From the NCBI GenBank assembly GCA_937967375.1, contig CALCJF010000057.1, positions 55,882-119,881 of the forward strand: 64,000 nt of DNA, read 5' to 3'. The first letter of the stretch is position 1. Every line of letters starts with the position of its first letter. The notes under the pieces were generated by a model, which worked only from the letters and a program-made list of their open reading frames with translations, made no database searches and was not told the origin of the DNA. This DNA comes from an uncultured Leucobacter sp. Lineage in GTDB: Bacteria > Actinomycetota > Actinomycetes > Actinomycetales > Microbacteriaceae. The translations under genes and the position numbers were made by a program. Shown here piece by piece: positions 36,192 through 45,173 of the stretch.

Positions 36192-36235
36192 TTGCGAATG
36201 GTTCCCAAGAAGGGATAGAGTGATTCTCGTTCTCA
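36192..36235 (+). promoter_or_regulatory. Probable promoter and Zur-like site of the zinc operon
   Basis: TTGCGA (36192-36197) and TAGAGT (36216-36221) are 18 bases apart. TGATTCTCGTTCTCA (36221-36235) directly follows; TGA/TCA ends with AT-rich TTCTC steps resemble Fur/Zur family boxes, though the internal symmetry is poor. Location just after the -10, in front of znuA, and zur in the same operon support it. Confidence 0.45.
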
Positions 36236-36293
36236 TTAAGCATTGTTCCGGCGGATCACTGCGATCACTAGCGCCGGTTTAGAAAGTTCCCTC

Positions 36294-37430
36294 GTGAAGA
36301 CCTCAGCACTCATCTCTTCGCTCGCCCTCGGCGCAGCCGCCGCGCTCGCCCTCACCTCGTGCTCAGCGGGCGATGAAGCATCGCAGCCGAAGCGGGGCGA
36401 TCATCTCAAGGTCGTTGTGACGACCACCCAGCTCGCCGACTTCGCGGCCGAGGTGGGCGGCAACGATATTGAGCTCACCAGCATGCTCGCCCCCGGCAGT
36501 TCTGCGCACCACTTTGACCCGACGCCCGCAGACCTGCTGAGCCTCGGTCAGGCCGACGTGCTCATCGTGAATGGAGCCGGGCTAGACGAGTTCATCGATA
36601 GCGCCATCGATGCGTCGGGGTTCTCTGGCACCCTCGTCGACGCGAGCGCCGGTCTCGATCTCGAAACCGCACGAGCCATCACGGCCGAGGCGCTCGAGGG
36701 CCAGAACCACGAGGGCGAGCACGAATACATCGACACCCACGGGCACGCGCATGGCGGCGAGGAGGGCGCAGGCGAACCGCAGGCGACAGGCAGCGAGGGC
36801 AGTGAGTCTGGCGAAACGAGCGAAGAAGATCACGATCACGACCACGAGCACAGTGATCTGAACCCGCACCTCTGGACCTCGCCGCGCTTTGCCCAGGGCA
36901 TGGTACAGCAGATTGCCGACGAGCTCGCCATGATCGACCCCGAGCACGGCGACGGCTACTACGAGCGCGCTGGCGCCTACAACGCAAAACTCGTCACGCT
37001 CGACGAATGGGTCGCGGCCCAGTTCGCGCGAGTGCCCGCCGAAGACCGAGTGCTCGTTACCGGGCACGACTCGCTGCGGTATTACCTGCACGACTACGGC
37101 ATCGCCTACGCGGGATCCTTGCTTCCGAGCTTCGAAGACAACGCAGAGCCGAGCGCAGCCGAGATCGACAGCCTCGTCGCCGCCATCAAGAGCAGTGGAG
37201 TGAAAGCCATTTTCGTCGAGTCATCGCTGAGCCCGAAGCTCGCGAAGACGGTGGCGCAAGAGGCGGGCGTCGCTGTCGTAGACGCCGATTCGCTTTACGT
37301 CGACTCGCTCGGGCCAGATGGCAGCGGCGCCGAGACCTACATCAGCGCGACCCTGCACAACACCAGAGTCATTCTCGAGGCCTGGGGCGCATCCATCGAC
37401 CCCGTGCCGAGCGCTTTGGAAGGCGCATGA
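36294..37430 (+). CDS. znuA: Zinc ABC transporter substrate-binding lipoprotein
   Basis: A 378 aa cluster A-I metal-binding protein with a GTG start at 36294 and lipobox LTSC. Metal ligands are expected from the His of SSAHHFDPTP, the His of SDLNPHLWTSP, the His in VTGHDSLRYY and an acidic residue near the C-terminus. Between the first and second ligand lies a long loop rich in His, Asp and Glu (HEYIDTHGHAHGG and DHDHDHEHSD), the hallmark of zinc-specific ZnuA proteins. It captures Zn(II) outside the membrane and hands it to the two permeases encoded downstream. Confidence 0.92.
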   Translation: MKTSALISSLALGAAAALALTSCSAGDEASQPKRGDHLKVVVTTTQLADFAAEVGGNDIELTSMLAPGSSAHHFDPTPADLLSLGQADVLIVNGAGLDEFIDSAIDASGFSGTLVDASAGLDLETARAITAEALEGQNHEGEHEYIDTHGHAHGGEEGAGEPQATGSEGSESGETSEEDHDHDHEHSDLNPHLWTSPRFAQGMVQQIADELAMIDPEHGDGYYERAGAYNAKLVTLDEWVAAQFARVPAEDRVLVTGHDSLRYYLHDYGIAYAGSLLPSFEDNAEPSAAEIDSLVAAIKSSGVKAIFVESSLSPKLAKTVAQEAGVAVVDADSLYVDSLGPDGSGAETYISATLHNTRVILEAWGASIDPVPSALEGA

Positions 37431-38278
37431 GCGGCGCAGCAGCACACGATCAATTCGCCGTTTCGCTTCGAAACGCCGCCTTCGGCTACGCCGGTCGCAG
37501 CCGCGTTGCCCGCCTCGACCTCGACATTGAGACGGGCAGCGCCGTCGCGCTCATCGGCCCGAACGGCTCGGGCAAATCGACTCTCTTGCGGGGATTGCTC
37601 GGCCTCGCCGAGCTCACCGCAGGCAGCGTCACGGTGCTCGGCACCACCCCTGTGGCGGCCCGCAAAGGCGTGGCCACGCTGCCGCAGGCCGACTCGCGCA
37701 GCACCGAACTGCCGGTGACGCTGCGTCAGGTCGTGGCGATGGGTCTCTATCGAAAGCTCGGGCCGCTTCGGCCACTGGGTCGTCAGAATCGCTTGACCAT
37801 CGATGCTACGCTCGACCGCGTCGGTCTCTCGGAGCTCGCGAACCGAACCTTCGGCGAGCTGTCGGGCGGGCAGCAGCAGCGGGCGATTCTTGCACGCGCG
37901 CTCGTCGCAGACCCGAGCCTGCTGCTGCTCGATGAGCCGTTCAACGGTCTCGATCGCGAGAACCGCGACACCTTGCTCACGCTGGTACGAGAGTTGCGGG
38001 CAGAGGGGCGCACCGTGATTGTGAGCACTCACGATCTCGAGATCGCGCAGCAGGCCTGCACGCATGCCCTGCTGCTGTCGGCAGGTCATACTGCCGAGCA
38101 ACCGGGCCACCCGGCGAGCTTCGGCCCGGTCGCCGAGGCGTTGACTCTTGAAGCTGTTGAGCACACCTTCCAGGACGGGGCGGTCGAAATCGACGGCCAC
38201 ACGATCGTGACCGGCGCACATGAACATAGCGCGTGGGCACAGACTCGAATTCCCGTGAAATCCTCAAGAGCTGACTGA
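37427..38278 (+). CDS. znuC: Zinc ABC transporter ATP-binding protein
   Basis: A 283 aa ATPase. Walker A GPNGSGKST, signature LSGGQQQR and Walker B LLLLDEPFNGLD are intact. ATG 37427 overlaps the znuA stop by ATGA. The C-terminal 40 residues beyond the ATPase core contain scattered His (DGHTIVTGAHEHS), which might sense or buffer zinc (inference). Confidence 0.9.
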   Translation: MSGAAAHDQFAVSLRNAAFGYAGRSRVARLDLDIETGSAVALIGPNGSGKSTLLRGLLGLAELTAGSVTVLGTTPVAARKGVATLPQADSRSTELPVTLRQVVAMGLYRKLGPLRPLGRQNRLTIDATLDRVGLSELANRTFGELSGGQQQRAILARALVADPSLLLLDEPFNGLDRENRDTLLTLVRELRAEGRTVIVSTHDLEIAQQACTHALLLSAGHTAEQPGHPASFGPVAEALTLEAVEHTFQDGAVEIDGHTIVTGAHEHSAWAQTRIPVKSSRAD

Positions 38279-38280
38279 CA

Positions 38281-39159
38281 GTGGACATCGGCATTCTTGA
38301 GGCGCTCCAGCTGCCGTTCATGGCGCGCGCGTTCGCCACGATCGCGGTGCTCGCTGTGGCCGCAGGCATCGTGGGGCTCGGCATCAGCTTTCGCGAGATG
38401 GAATTCGTGAGCGACGGCATGGTGCATGCCGTGTTTCCGGGTCTCGTTATCGGGGCCGCGCTCGGCGGCAGCGCGGGGTTGCTGCCCGGCGCAATGGCCG
38501 CGGCGCTCGCCGCCGCCGTCGTCTTCACACTGCTCGACAGGCGCGGCGGGGCGGGTAGCGATGCGGCGATCGCGGTCGGGCTCACCGGCCTTTTCAGTCT
38601 CGGGGTCGTGCTCGTATCGAAGCAGCAGGGCTATGCCGCTCAGCTGCAAGATCTGCTCTTCGGCCACCTGCTCACTGTGACCTCGGCCCAGCTTTGGCAG
38701 ATCGTGGTGGTCGCGATTGCCGCAATCGGCATCATGCTGTTCACGGGTCGAGCGCAGCTGTTTCGGGCATTCGACCTCGGCGGCTTCGAAGCGGCCGGCT
38801 TCAAGGTGCTGCGCACCGATCTTGCACTGGCCACCGCGACTGCGCTGCTTGTGGTCGCGGGGGTGCAGGCGCTCGGAGTGCTCATGGTGGTCGCACTGCT
38901 GACAGTGCCGATGGCGGTGTCTCGGCTGCTCACGAAGCGGCTCGGTTTGCTGGTGCCGCTCGCGATCGCGGTGCCGCTCGTGGCTGGCGCGCTCGGCCTC
39001 TGGTGGTCGTTCGTGTGGTCGGTTGCGGGCGGTCTTTCGGTGTCGCCCGGTGCGCTCGTGGTGCTGTTGCTGGTTGTCGCGTATCTGCTTGCGGTTGCGG
39101 TCAATGCGATGATTCGAAAAGGATCGAAGCGCACCAGGGCCGGGGTGGTCGCCCCATGA
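38281..39159 (+). CDS. znuB: Metal ABC transporter permease (first of two)
   Basis: A 292 aa ABC-3 family permease with eight or nine hydrophobic segments. It has EMEFVSDGMVHAVFPGLVIG near the N-terminus, the equivalent of the conserved SHA..PG region, and VQALGVLMVVALLTVPMAV. The GTG start lies two bases after the znuC stop. With the next gene it probably forms a heterodimeric channel. Confidence 0.88.
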   Translation: MDIGILEALQLPFMARAFATIAVLAVAAGIVGLGISFREMEFVSDGMVHAVFPGLVIGAALGGSAGLLPGAMAAALAAAVVFTLLDRRGGAGSDAAIAVGLTGLFSLGVVLVSKQQGYAAQLQDLLFGHLLTVTSAQLWQIVVVAIAAIGIMLFTGRAQLFRAFDLGGFEAAGFKVLRTDLALATATALLVVAGVQALGVLMVVALLTVPMAVSRLLTKRLGLLVPLAIAVPLVAGALGLWWSFVWSVAGGLSVSPGALVVLLLVVAYLLAVAVNAMIRKGSKRTRAGVVAP

Positions 39160-39983
39160 GTTACTTCTCACTGGCGGCGCTCGAGATCACCCTGCTCGGT
39201 CTGCTCAGCGGCATCGCGGGCACGCTGATCGTGGTGCGACGTCGATCCTTCTTCGCGGTGGCGCTGAGCCACGCAACGTTTCCCGGCGGCGTGATCTTCG
39301 CAGTGCTCGGCTACAACCTGCTGCTCGGGCAGGCGCTGTTCGCGCTGCTGCTCGTGCTCGTGATGACCGTGCTCTCTCGTGTGCCGGGCCAGGGCCGGCA
39401 GGTCGCAAGCGGCGTGGTGCTGGCGCTAGGCTTCGCGCTCGGCACCCTGCTGACGAGCCTGAACCCGGGCCTCGGTGTGCCGGTCGAGGCGCTGCTCGTC
39501 GGCTCGCCGCTCTCGGTGAGCACCGCAGACATTGTCGTCACCGCCGCGGTGCTTGCCCTCTCACTACTCGTCGCAGTTCTCTTCGCCCGCCGCATCCTCT
39601 TTCACACCTTCGACGCTGCGGGGTTTGCGGCCGCGGGCTTTCGGGCGTGGCCCGTCGAGCTCGCGGTGGTCGGCCTCATCGCCGCCGCAGTGGTGGTTGC
39701 GATGCCGGCAGTGGGCGCGATCCTCGGCGTGGCGATACTGATCGCTCCCGCGGCTGCGGCCAGGCTGCTCGCCCCACGGATCGAGTGGGTGCCGCCCCTT
39801 GCGGCGGTGCTGGGCATCGGCTCGGGGCTTGCGGGTCTCTGGGCATCCAGGCAGTTCGACCTGGCCGCGGGGGGCGCAATCGGGCTAGCGACTACGCTGG
39901 TGTTCATGGCAGCCCTGCTGTGGCGACGCGTCTCGCGCGGGCAGGCGAAGCAGCAAACCCAGGTGAAGGAGGTGCCCGCGTGA
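39156..39983 (+). CDS. Metal ABC transporter permease (second)
   Basis: A 275 aa ABC-3 family permease overlapping the first by ATGA. RRRSFFAVALSHATFPGGV is the canonical SHA..PG segment, and AVGAILGVAILIAPAAAARLL the C-terminal signature. Two permease genes are unusual for Gram-negative ZnuABC but common in actinobacteria and in Mn/Zn systems. The stop overlaps the zur start. Confidence 0.88.
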   Translation: MSYFSLAALEITLLGLLSGIAGTLIVVRRRSFFAVALSHATFPGGVIFAVLGYNLLLGQALFALLLVLVMTVLSRVPGQGRQVASGVVLALGFALGTLLTSLNPGLGVPVEALLVGSPLSVSTADIVVTAAVLALSLLVAVLFARRILFHTFDAAGFAAAGFRAWPVELAVVGLIAAAVVVAMPAVGAILGVAILIAPAAAARLLAPRIEWVPPLAAVLGIGSGLAGLWASRQFDLAAGGAIGLATTLVFMAALLWRRVSRGQAKQQTQVKEVPA

Positions 39984-40375
39984 GCGCACCGAGGCGAAAC
40001 ACCTGGCAGCGCGAGGCCGTTCGTGCGCGGCTCGCAGAGGCCCAAGGCTTCGTGAGCGCGCAGCAGCTCTATGCGGTGCTGCGTGACGAGGGATCGACGA
40101 TCGGGCTCGCCACCGTGTACCGCAACCTCGCACAGCTCGCAGAGTCTGGCGAGGCCGACTCGCTGCAGTCGCCAGAGGGCGAGAACCTGTTTCGCTCATG
40201 CTCGACCGGGCATCACCATCACCTGATCTGCCGCAGCTGCGGCGAAACGCGAGAGCTCGAGGCGAGCGTGGTCGAAGAGTGGGCGAGCCGCGTCGGCGCC
40301 GAGCACGGCTTCACCGACATCGACCACGTGGTCGATCTCTTCGGCATCTGCGGGCGCTGCAGGGCGGCGAAGTAG
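39980..40375 (+). CDS. zur: Fur family zinc-responsive regulator
   Basis: A 131 aa Fur-family repressor with a GTG start at 39980. The winged helix runs through STIGLATVYRNL, the regulatory site is around GHHHHLICRSC, and the structural zinc site uses two CxxC motifs, CRSCG and CGRC. It is cotranscribed with the zinc importer, so autoregulation is expected. It probably binds the site upstream of znuA and perhaps the promoter of the zinc-free ribosomal protein operon at the right edge. Confidence 0.88.
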   Translation: MSAPRRNTWQREAVRARLAEAQGFVSAQQLYAVLRDEGSTIGLATVYRNLAQLAESGEADSLQSPEGENLFRSCSTGHHHHLICRSCGETRELEASVVEEWASRVGAEHGFTDIDHVVDLFGICGRCRAAK

Positions 40376-40376
40376 C

Positions 40377-41180
40377 GTGATGCCCGCGCTGCCGTTCTTG
40401 CCCGACGGCATCGACTGGGGCGTGCTCGCACTGCTCATCGCGGCGGCCTTCGCCGCCGGATGGGTCGACGCGGTCGTTGGCGGTGGCGGCCTGTTGCAAC
40501 TGCCGGCCCTGCTGCTCGTGCCTGGACTTACCCCGGTGCAGGCGCTCGCGACCAACAAGCTGGCATCGATTTTTGGCACCGCGACGAGCAGCGTCAGTTA
40601 CTATCGCACGGTGAGACCGAGCCTTCGCACGGCCCTGCCAATGGCCGGCATCGCGCTTGTCGGAGCGTTCGCCGGGGCCTCGGTTGCGGCGATGCTGCCC
40701 GCGCAGCTGTTCAAGCCCATCATCGTGGTGGCTCTCATCGTGGTCGCCTTGATTACGCTGTTCAAGCCGGCGCTGGGTGCGGTGACGAGAGTCAAGCACA
40801 GAGGATCGCGCCACTTCATCGTCGCCTCGGCCATTGGCGCGAGCATCGGCTTCTACGACGGAGTGCTCGGGCCGGGCACGGGCACCTTTCTGGTGTTCTC
40901 GCTCGTCGGCTTTCTCGGCTATGACTTTCTGCGGGCGAGCGCGAAGGCGAAGATTGTGAACTTCGCGACGAACCTCGGTGCGCTGCTCTTCTTCATTCCG
41001 CTCGGGGCGGTGTTGTGGCCTCTTGGCCTCGTGATGGGCGCCGCAAACGTTGCCGGGAGCCTGCTGGGGTCGCGCATGGCGATCGCCAGGGGCACGCGCT
41101 TCATCAGGGCGCTGTTCTTGGTTGTGGTCGGGGTGCTCATCGTGAAGCTCGGCTTCGACATTTGGGCTGAGTGGCGCTGA
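40377..41180 (+). CDS. TSUP family permease (TauE/SafE)
   Basis: A 267 aa membrane protein (266 aa if ATG 40380 is used) with seven or eight hydrophobic segments and two internal repeats: AAFAAGWVDAVVGGGGLLQLPALL and GASIGFYDGVLGPGTGTFLV share the family glycine-rich G(F/W)xDxxxGxGxG pattern. TSUP proteins export sulfite or related organosulfur and C2 acids. It begins right after the zur stop, but no metal role is evident, so it may be transcribed with the zinc operon by read-through. Confidence 0.88.
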   Translation: MMPALPFLPDGIDWGVLALLIAAAFAAGWVDAVVGGGGLLQLPALLLVPGLTPVQALATNKLASIFGTATSSVSYYRTVRPSLRTALPMAGIALVGAFAGASVAAMLPAQLFKPIIVVALIVVALITLFKPALGAVTRVKHRGSRHFIVASAIGASIGFYDGVLGPGTGTFLVFSLVGFLGYDFLRASAKAKIVNFATNLGALLFFIPLGAVLWPLGLVMGAANVAGSLLGSRMAIARGTRFIRALFLVVVGVLIVKLGFDIWAEWR

Positions 41181-41267
41181 GGGTCGGGGGCTGAGGGCTG
41201 GGAGTCGGGCGTGTGGGGCTCGGGGGAGTGCGCTGATCCTCGCCTCCGGCCCGCTCCTTCCCTTTGC

Positions 41268-41290
41268 GGTTATTGGAAATTCCAATAACC
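41268..41290. repeat. 23-bp perfect AT-rich palindrome
   Basis: GGTTATTGGAA, a central A and TTCCAATAACC are exact complements. This AT-rich symmetry stands out in GC-rich surroundings. No T tract follows, so it looks more like a protein-binding site than a terminator. Confidence 0.5.
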
Positions 41291-41312
41291 AGGAACCAGG
41301 AACCCGGATTCT

Positions 41313-41331
41313 GCGGTCCGCGCCGGACCGC
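41313..41331. terminator. Small GC hairpin
   Basis: GCGGTCCG and CGGACCGC form an eight-base stem around CGC. It could end transcription of either convergent gene, but no T tract follows. Confidence 0.35.
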
Positions 41332-41342
41332 CTGCATCGTCC

Positions 41343-41427
41343 CGTCGAGTGAATAGGTTAGCCCCGAAAATCGGCGATTCTCGCGCCAAAACAGGGGTGA
41401 TTATCGGGTTAACCTATTCACTCGACG
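41343..41427. repeat. 85-base element with 18-bp perfect terminal inverted repeats
   Basis: CGTCGAGTGAATAGGTTA (41343-41360) is the exact complement of TAACCTATTCACTCGACG (41410-41427). The symmetry continues inward with one mismatch and one extra base (GCCCCGA against TCGGGT). The 49-base centre holds ATCGGCGATTCTCGCG. Overall size and layout resemble the element at 35991 although the sequence differs. Confidence 0.6.
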
Positions 41428-41453
41428 AACTGCAGCGTCGGTGGGGAAGAGCG

Positions 41454-44400
41454 CTAAGCCTCGTCGATCAGATTCTCGAGGGTGGTGGTCGGCTGGTTGC
41501 TTGTGCCAGCCGCTTTCGCCTGCCGCGCCGCAACGGGTATACCCGCAGCCTTCGCCGCGCGCTTCTCTTCACGCCGTTCGCGACGGTCGGCCCGCTTCTG
41601 GGTCTTGCGCAGGTAGCGGCGCTCGACGAGCGTGTAGAGAATCGGCACGAGCACCAGCGTGAGCAGTGTCGACGAGATGAGGCCGCCGATCACGACGATC
41701 GCGAGCGGCTTCGAGATGAAGACGCCACCGCCGGTGAGACCCAACGACATCGGCACGAGCGCGAAGATGGTTGCCGCGGCCGTCATCAGGATCGGGCGCA
41801 GCCGCAGGCGGGTACCGTGCTCGACTGCCTCTTCGAGCGGTGCCCCGGCCTCGCGCAGTCGGTTGATCAGATCCATGAGCACGATCGCGTTCGTCACGAC
41901 AATGCCGATCAGCATCAGCAGACCGATCATCGCGGGCAGGCCGAGCGCGGTGTTCGTGAGCAGCAGGCCGAGCAGCGCGCCGGTCGCCGCGAACGGGATC
42001 GACACCAGCAGCACGAATGGCCCGCGGAAGCTGCGGAAGGTCGCCACCATCACGAGCAGCACGAGCAAGATCGCGGCGAGCATTGCTGCGCCCAGTTGAC
42101 CGAACGCCTCGTCTTGCTCGGCGCTCACCCCGCCCAGCTCGAACGTCACGCCCGAGGGCAGCTCGACGGTATCGATCGCGTTCTGCACGGCCGCGTTCGC
42201 GCGATCGAGCTGGCCCTTCTTCGGGGTGACGGTCAGCGCCACCTGGCGGTCGCCGTCGGCGCGGGTGATCGTGGGCGCGGTGAGTTCTTCGGTGACCTCG
42301 GCGATTGCCGAGAGCGGGATCGCCGTGCCGTTCACCTCCATTGCCGCCTTCTGCTCAGCCTCGGCCTTTTCCTGCTCGGCGACGGCGTTTGCCGCGTCGC
42401 TCTGTGCCGAGCGCAGCGCCGAGATCTGCTGATCGATGCCCTCGATGCCAGCCTGCGCGCCGGCGAGCGCCGACTGCAGCGCGGCGATCTGCTCGGCGCG
42501 CTCTTGTTGCGCCTTCGCCATTGCCGCATCGTCAGGATCAAGCGAGGGCCCGGGCACGACCGGCGCGCTCATCAGGGCCTGCAGTTGGGCGTTCAGCTCG
42601 CTGATCTGCGCAACCATCTCTGCGCGCTGCGAGTTTGCCTCCCTGATCTGCGAGCTCATCTCGGCGCTCGCCTCGTTTCGGGCGCGCTCGGCCGCTGCCT
42701 CCGCATCTGCTGTCAGCTTGTCTGCCGCCAGCTTGCGGGCCTCTGCGGTCTGCTGCGGGGTGACCGGCAGCATGAGCGATCCGAGCTCTTCGGCAGACTT
42801 GCCTGAGCCTGGCGTGCGCACCATGATCGAACGGTCGCTACCGTCGAGCATCAGCTTGCCGATCGTTTGCCCCTCGAGGGCACTGCGAATGGCCTGCGCT
42901 ACGGTCGTCGGGTCGTAGCCGACCTTCGCTGCCTTCAGCTCATCGAGCTTGACGCGCACCACCGGCTGCTCGCCGGAGAGCTCGCTGCGCACGGACTGCA
43001 CCCCGCCCGCGCCCTTCAGTTTCTCTTCGAGCAGCTCGCTCGCCTTGCGCAGCGCAACGGGGTCATTGCCGCGAATCTGCAGGCTGATGCCGTCGCTCGC
43101 GCCACCGACGAAAGCGTCTTGTGTGAGCAGCTGCACGTCGCCGATGTTGCGCACGCGCTCCATAGCCTTCTCGATGCGGTCGCCGGTCTGCTCGGCATCG
43201 GCGCCGTCTTCGAGCATCACATCGTAGGTGATCTCGGTCGCCGTGCCGGCACCGCCGACCGGAATATTGGTGAGCACGTCGCGCACGCCCTCGACGTCTC
43301 CAAGCGCCTTCTCGACCGGCTTCGCGGCCTCGAGCGGATCGTCTGCCCCCTTGGGCGGGGTTTGCACGAGCTGCAGGCTCTCGGCGCCCGAGGATCCGAG
43401 AAAGTCGGTGCGAATGAACCCGCTCATGCCGAGCGTCGCCACGAGCAGCACGACCGACACGATGATCGTGATCACGGGGTGTCGTCTCGTTGCTGAGAGG
43501 GCAGGCATGATCGCGCGCTGCAGACGATCGGGTGTCGTGTGGATCTCTGCCAGGTCGTCGGGGTGCTCGGTTGTGTCGATCGTGCCGAGCACAGCAGTTT
43601 CGCCATCGGCTGTGGCAGGGGCGAGGATCGCCGGATCCTCGCCATGCACGCCGCTCTCGGAGACCGGCGCGATCTCGGCTGCCTTGCGGCCCTTCTGCAT
43701 GAACCAGAACGCCAGCACTGGCACCACCGTGAGCGCAACGACGAGCGAGGCGAGCAGTGCGATGGTCACTGTGACCGCGAACGGGCGAAACAGCTGACCA
43801 GCCATGCCCGACACGAGGGCGATCGGAGCGAACACTGCGACGGTGGTCAGCGTCGACGCCGTGATGGCGCCGGCCACCTGACGCACGGAGGCGACGACGC
43901 CCTCGGCGGTGAGTGGCCCGGGGGTGCCGTCGGCGTTTCGCGGTCGCCTTCGGCTGATGTTCTCGATCACGACGATCGAGTCGTCGACGACGCGACCGAT
44001 CGCAATGGTGAGCGCGCCGAGCGTCAGAATATTCAGCGTGTTGCCGCTCCAGAGCAAGCCGATCAGTGTGATCAGCAGCGACAGCGGGATCGAGACGGCC
44101 GCGATGACGGTCGACCGCCATGAGCCGAGGAACGCCAGAATCACGAGCACCGCGAAGAGCAGGCCGAGGCCGCCCTCGACCGAGAGGTCGTGGATCGATT
44201 GCTCGATGAACGGAGCCTGATCGAACACGGTCACGAAGTCCGCGTGCAGGGTCGGGGCGAGACGGTCGAGCTCGGCGTTCACGCCGTGCGAGATGTCGAC
44301 CACGTTCGCGCCCTGAGCCGGCATGATCTGCAGGGTGAGCGCCGCCTTGCCGTTCACGCGCGAGATGCTGCCCTGCGGCACGGTCTCGAGGTGCACGTCT

Positions 44401-45173
44401 GCGAAGTCCGAGACGCGAACGACCTCTCCCTCGGAGTTGGTGACGGGCAGGGCCTGGAGATCCTCGATAGATGCAATGCCCTGACCAACCGTGACCGCAA
44501 CCTTGCCGTCGTTGCCCGGTGCCTCGCCCGCGGGCACTGCTGCCCCGTATGTCTGCAGCAGCGCGGCGATCGTGGCGGGCTCGACCTTCAGCCTCGTGAC
44601 GTCTGCCGGGCGCAGGTCGATCATGATGCGCTGCTCTTCGCGACCGGCGAGCTCGACGCGTTGCACGCCGTTCACGCCCTGCAGCGCGGGCACGACCGTC
44701 TGTGCGAGCTTCTCGCCGAAGTCTTCGTCGCTCTTCGATGTGCCGGCGCTGATCATCATCGCGGGAATGCCGTCGGTGCCGCCCGAGAACACCTGGCTCT
44801 GCGCGTCTGCCGGAAGAACCGGTTTCAGCCCCTCGACCGCATTCTTGACCGCGCGCAGCGTCTCGTCGTCATCACCCCCGAACTCCCACTCGACCTGCAG
44901 CTGAGACGAGCCCGAAGAGGTCGTCGAGGTGACGCTCTTCACACCTGGCACGGCCATGAGCGACTGCTCGGCCGGCTCGGTGACGGTGCGCGACATCTCT
45001 TCGGGGGCGAGGCCCTGCGCGTCGATCATGACGAACGCCATCGGCGCGGTCATCGACGGCATCAGCTCTTGCTTGAGCGCGCTCATCGAAAACAGGCCGA
45101 ACAGTGCGACCGCTGCGGTGATGAGCCCGACAATGAGTCGGTTCTTCAGGCTGGTGCGAGTGAGGAGCGTCAT
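41454..45173 (-). CDS. RND efflux transporter with inserted coiled coil
   Basis: A 1239 aa AcrB/HAE1-like pump. The N-terminus NRLIVGLITAAVALFGLFSM, the proton-relay pair in GRVVDDSIVVIEN, a second helix bundle near the C-terminus and two large extracytoplasmic loops are present. Residues about 808-942, in the second loop, are an Ala/Glu/Gln-rich heptad region (ARKLAADKL... to ...EQEKAEAEQKAAMEV) predicted to form a coiled-coil hairpin. In a Gram-positive without outer membrane this may replace the separate membrane fusion protein (inference). The start at 45173 (MTLLTRTSLK) follows GGAAGG. The C-terminal tail is rich in Lys and Arg. Substrate unknown. Confidence 0.9.
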   Translation of the reverse strand: MTLLTRTSLKNRLIVGLITAAVALFGLFSMSALKQELMPSMTAPMAFVMIDAQGLAPEEMSRTVTEPAEQSLMAVPGVKSVTSTTSSGSSQLQVEWEFGGDDDETLRAVKNAVEGLKPVLPADAQSQVFSGGTDGIPAMMISAGTSKSDEDFGEKLAQTVVPALQGVNGVQRVELAGREEQRIMIDLRPADVTRLKVEPATIAALLQTYGAAVPAGEAPGNDGKVAVTVGQGIASIEDLQALPVTNSEGEVVRVSDFADVHLETVPQGSISRVNGKAALTLQIMPAQGANVVDISHGVNAELDRLAPTLHADFVTVFDQAPFIEQSIHDLSVEGGLGLLFAVLVILAFLGSWRSTVIAAVSIPLSLLITLIGLLWSGNTLNILTLGALTIAIGRVVDDSIVVIENISRRRPRNADGTPGPLTAEGVVASVRQVAGAITASTLTTVAVFAPIALVSGMAGQLFRPFAVTVTIALLASLVVALTVVPVLAFWFMQKGRKAAEIAPVSESGVHGEDPAILAPATADGETAVLGTIDTTEHPDDLAEIHTTPDRLQRAIMPALSATRRHPVITIIVSVVLLVATLGMSGFIRTDFLGSSGAESLQLVQTPPKGADDPLEAAKPVEKALGDVEGVRDVLTNIPVGGAGTATEITYDVMLEDGADAEQTGDRIEKAMERVRNIGDVQLLTQDAFVGGASDGISLQIRGNDPVALRKASELLEEKLKGAGGVQSVRSELSGEQPVVRVKLDELKAAKVGYDPTTVAQAIRSALEGQTIGKLMLDGSDRSIMVRTPGSGKSAEELGSLMLPVTPQQTAEARKLAADKLTADAEAAAERARNEASAEMSSQIREANSQRAEMVAQISELNAQLQALMSAPVVPGPSLDPDDAAMAKAQQERAEQIAALQSALAGAQAGIEGIDQQISALRSAQSDAANAVAEQEKAEAEQKAAMEVNGTAIPLSAIAEVTEELTAPTITRADGDRQVALTVTPKKGQLDRANAAVQNAIDTVELPSGVTFELGGVSAEQDEAFGQLGAAMLAAILLVLLVMVATFRSFRGPFVLLVSIPFAATGALLGLLLTNTALGLPAMIGLLMLIGIVVTNAIVLMDLINRLREAGAPLEEAVEHGTRLRLRPILMTAAATIFALVPMSLGLTGGGVFISKPLAIVVIGGLISSTLLTLVLVPILYTLVERRYLRKTQKRADRRERREEKRAAKAAGIPVAARQAKAAGTSNQPTTTLENLIDEA

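Larger units (their letters stand above)
35934..36293. other. 360-base divergent intergenic region (amidase / znuA)
   Basis: It contains an 87-base nested hairpin (35991-36077), a purine-rich stretch with repeated GTGAGAAG/GAGTGAGAAGGGAT units (about 36081-36125), and near its right end the probable zinc-regulated promoter of znuA. No gene is apparent. Confidence 0.55.
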
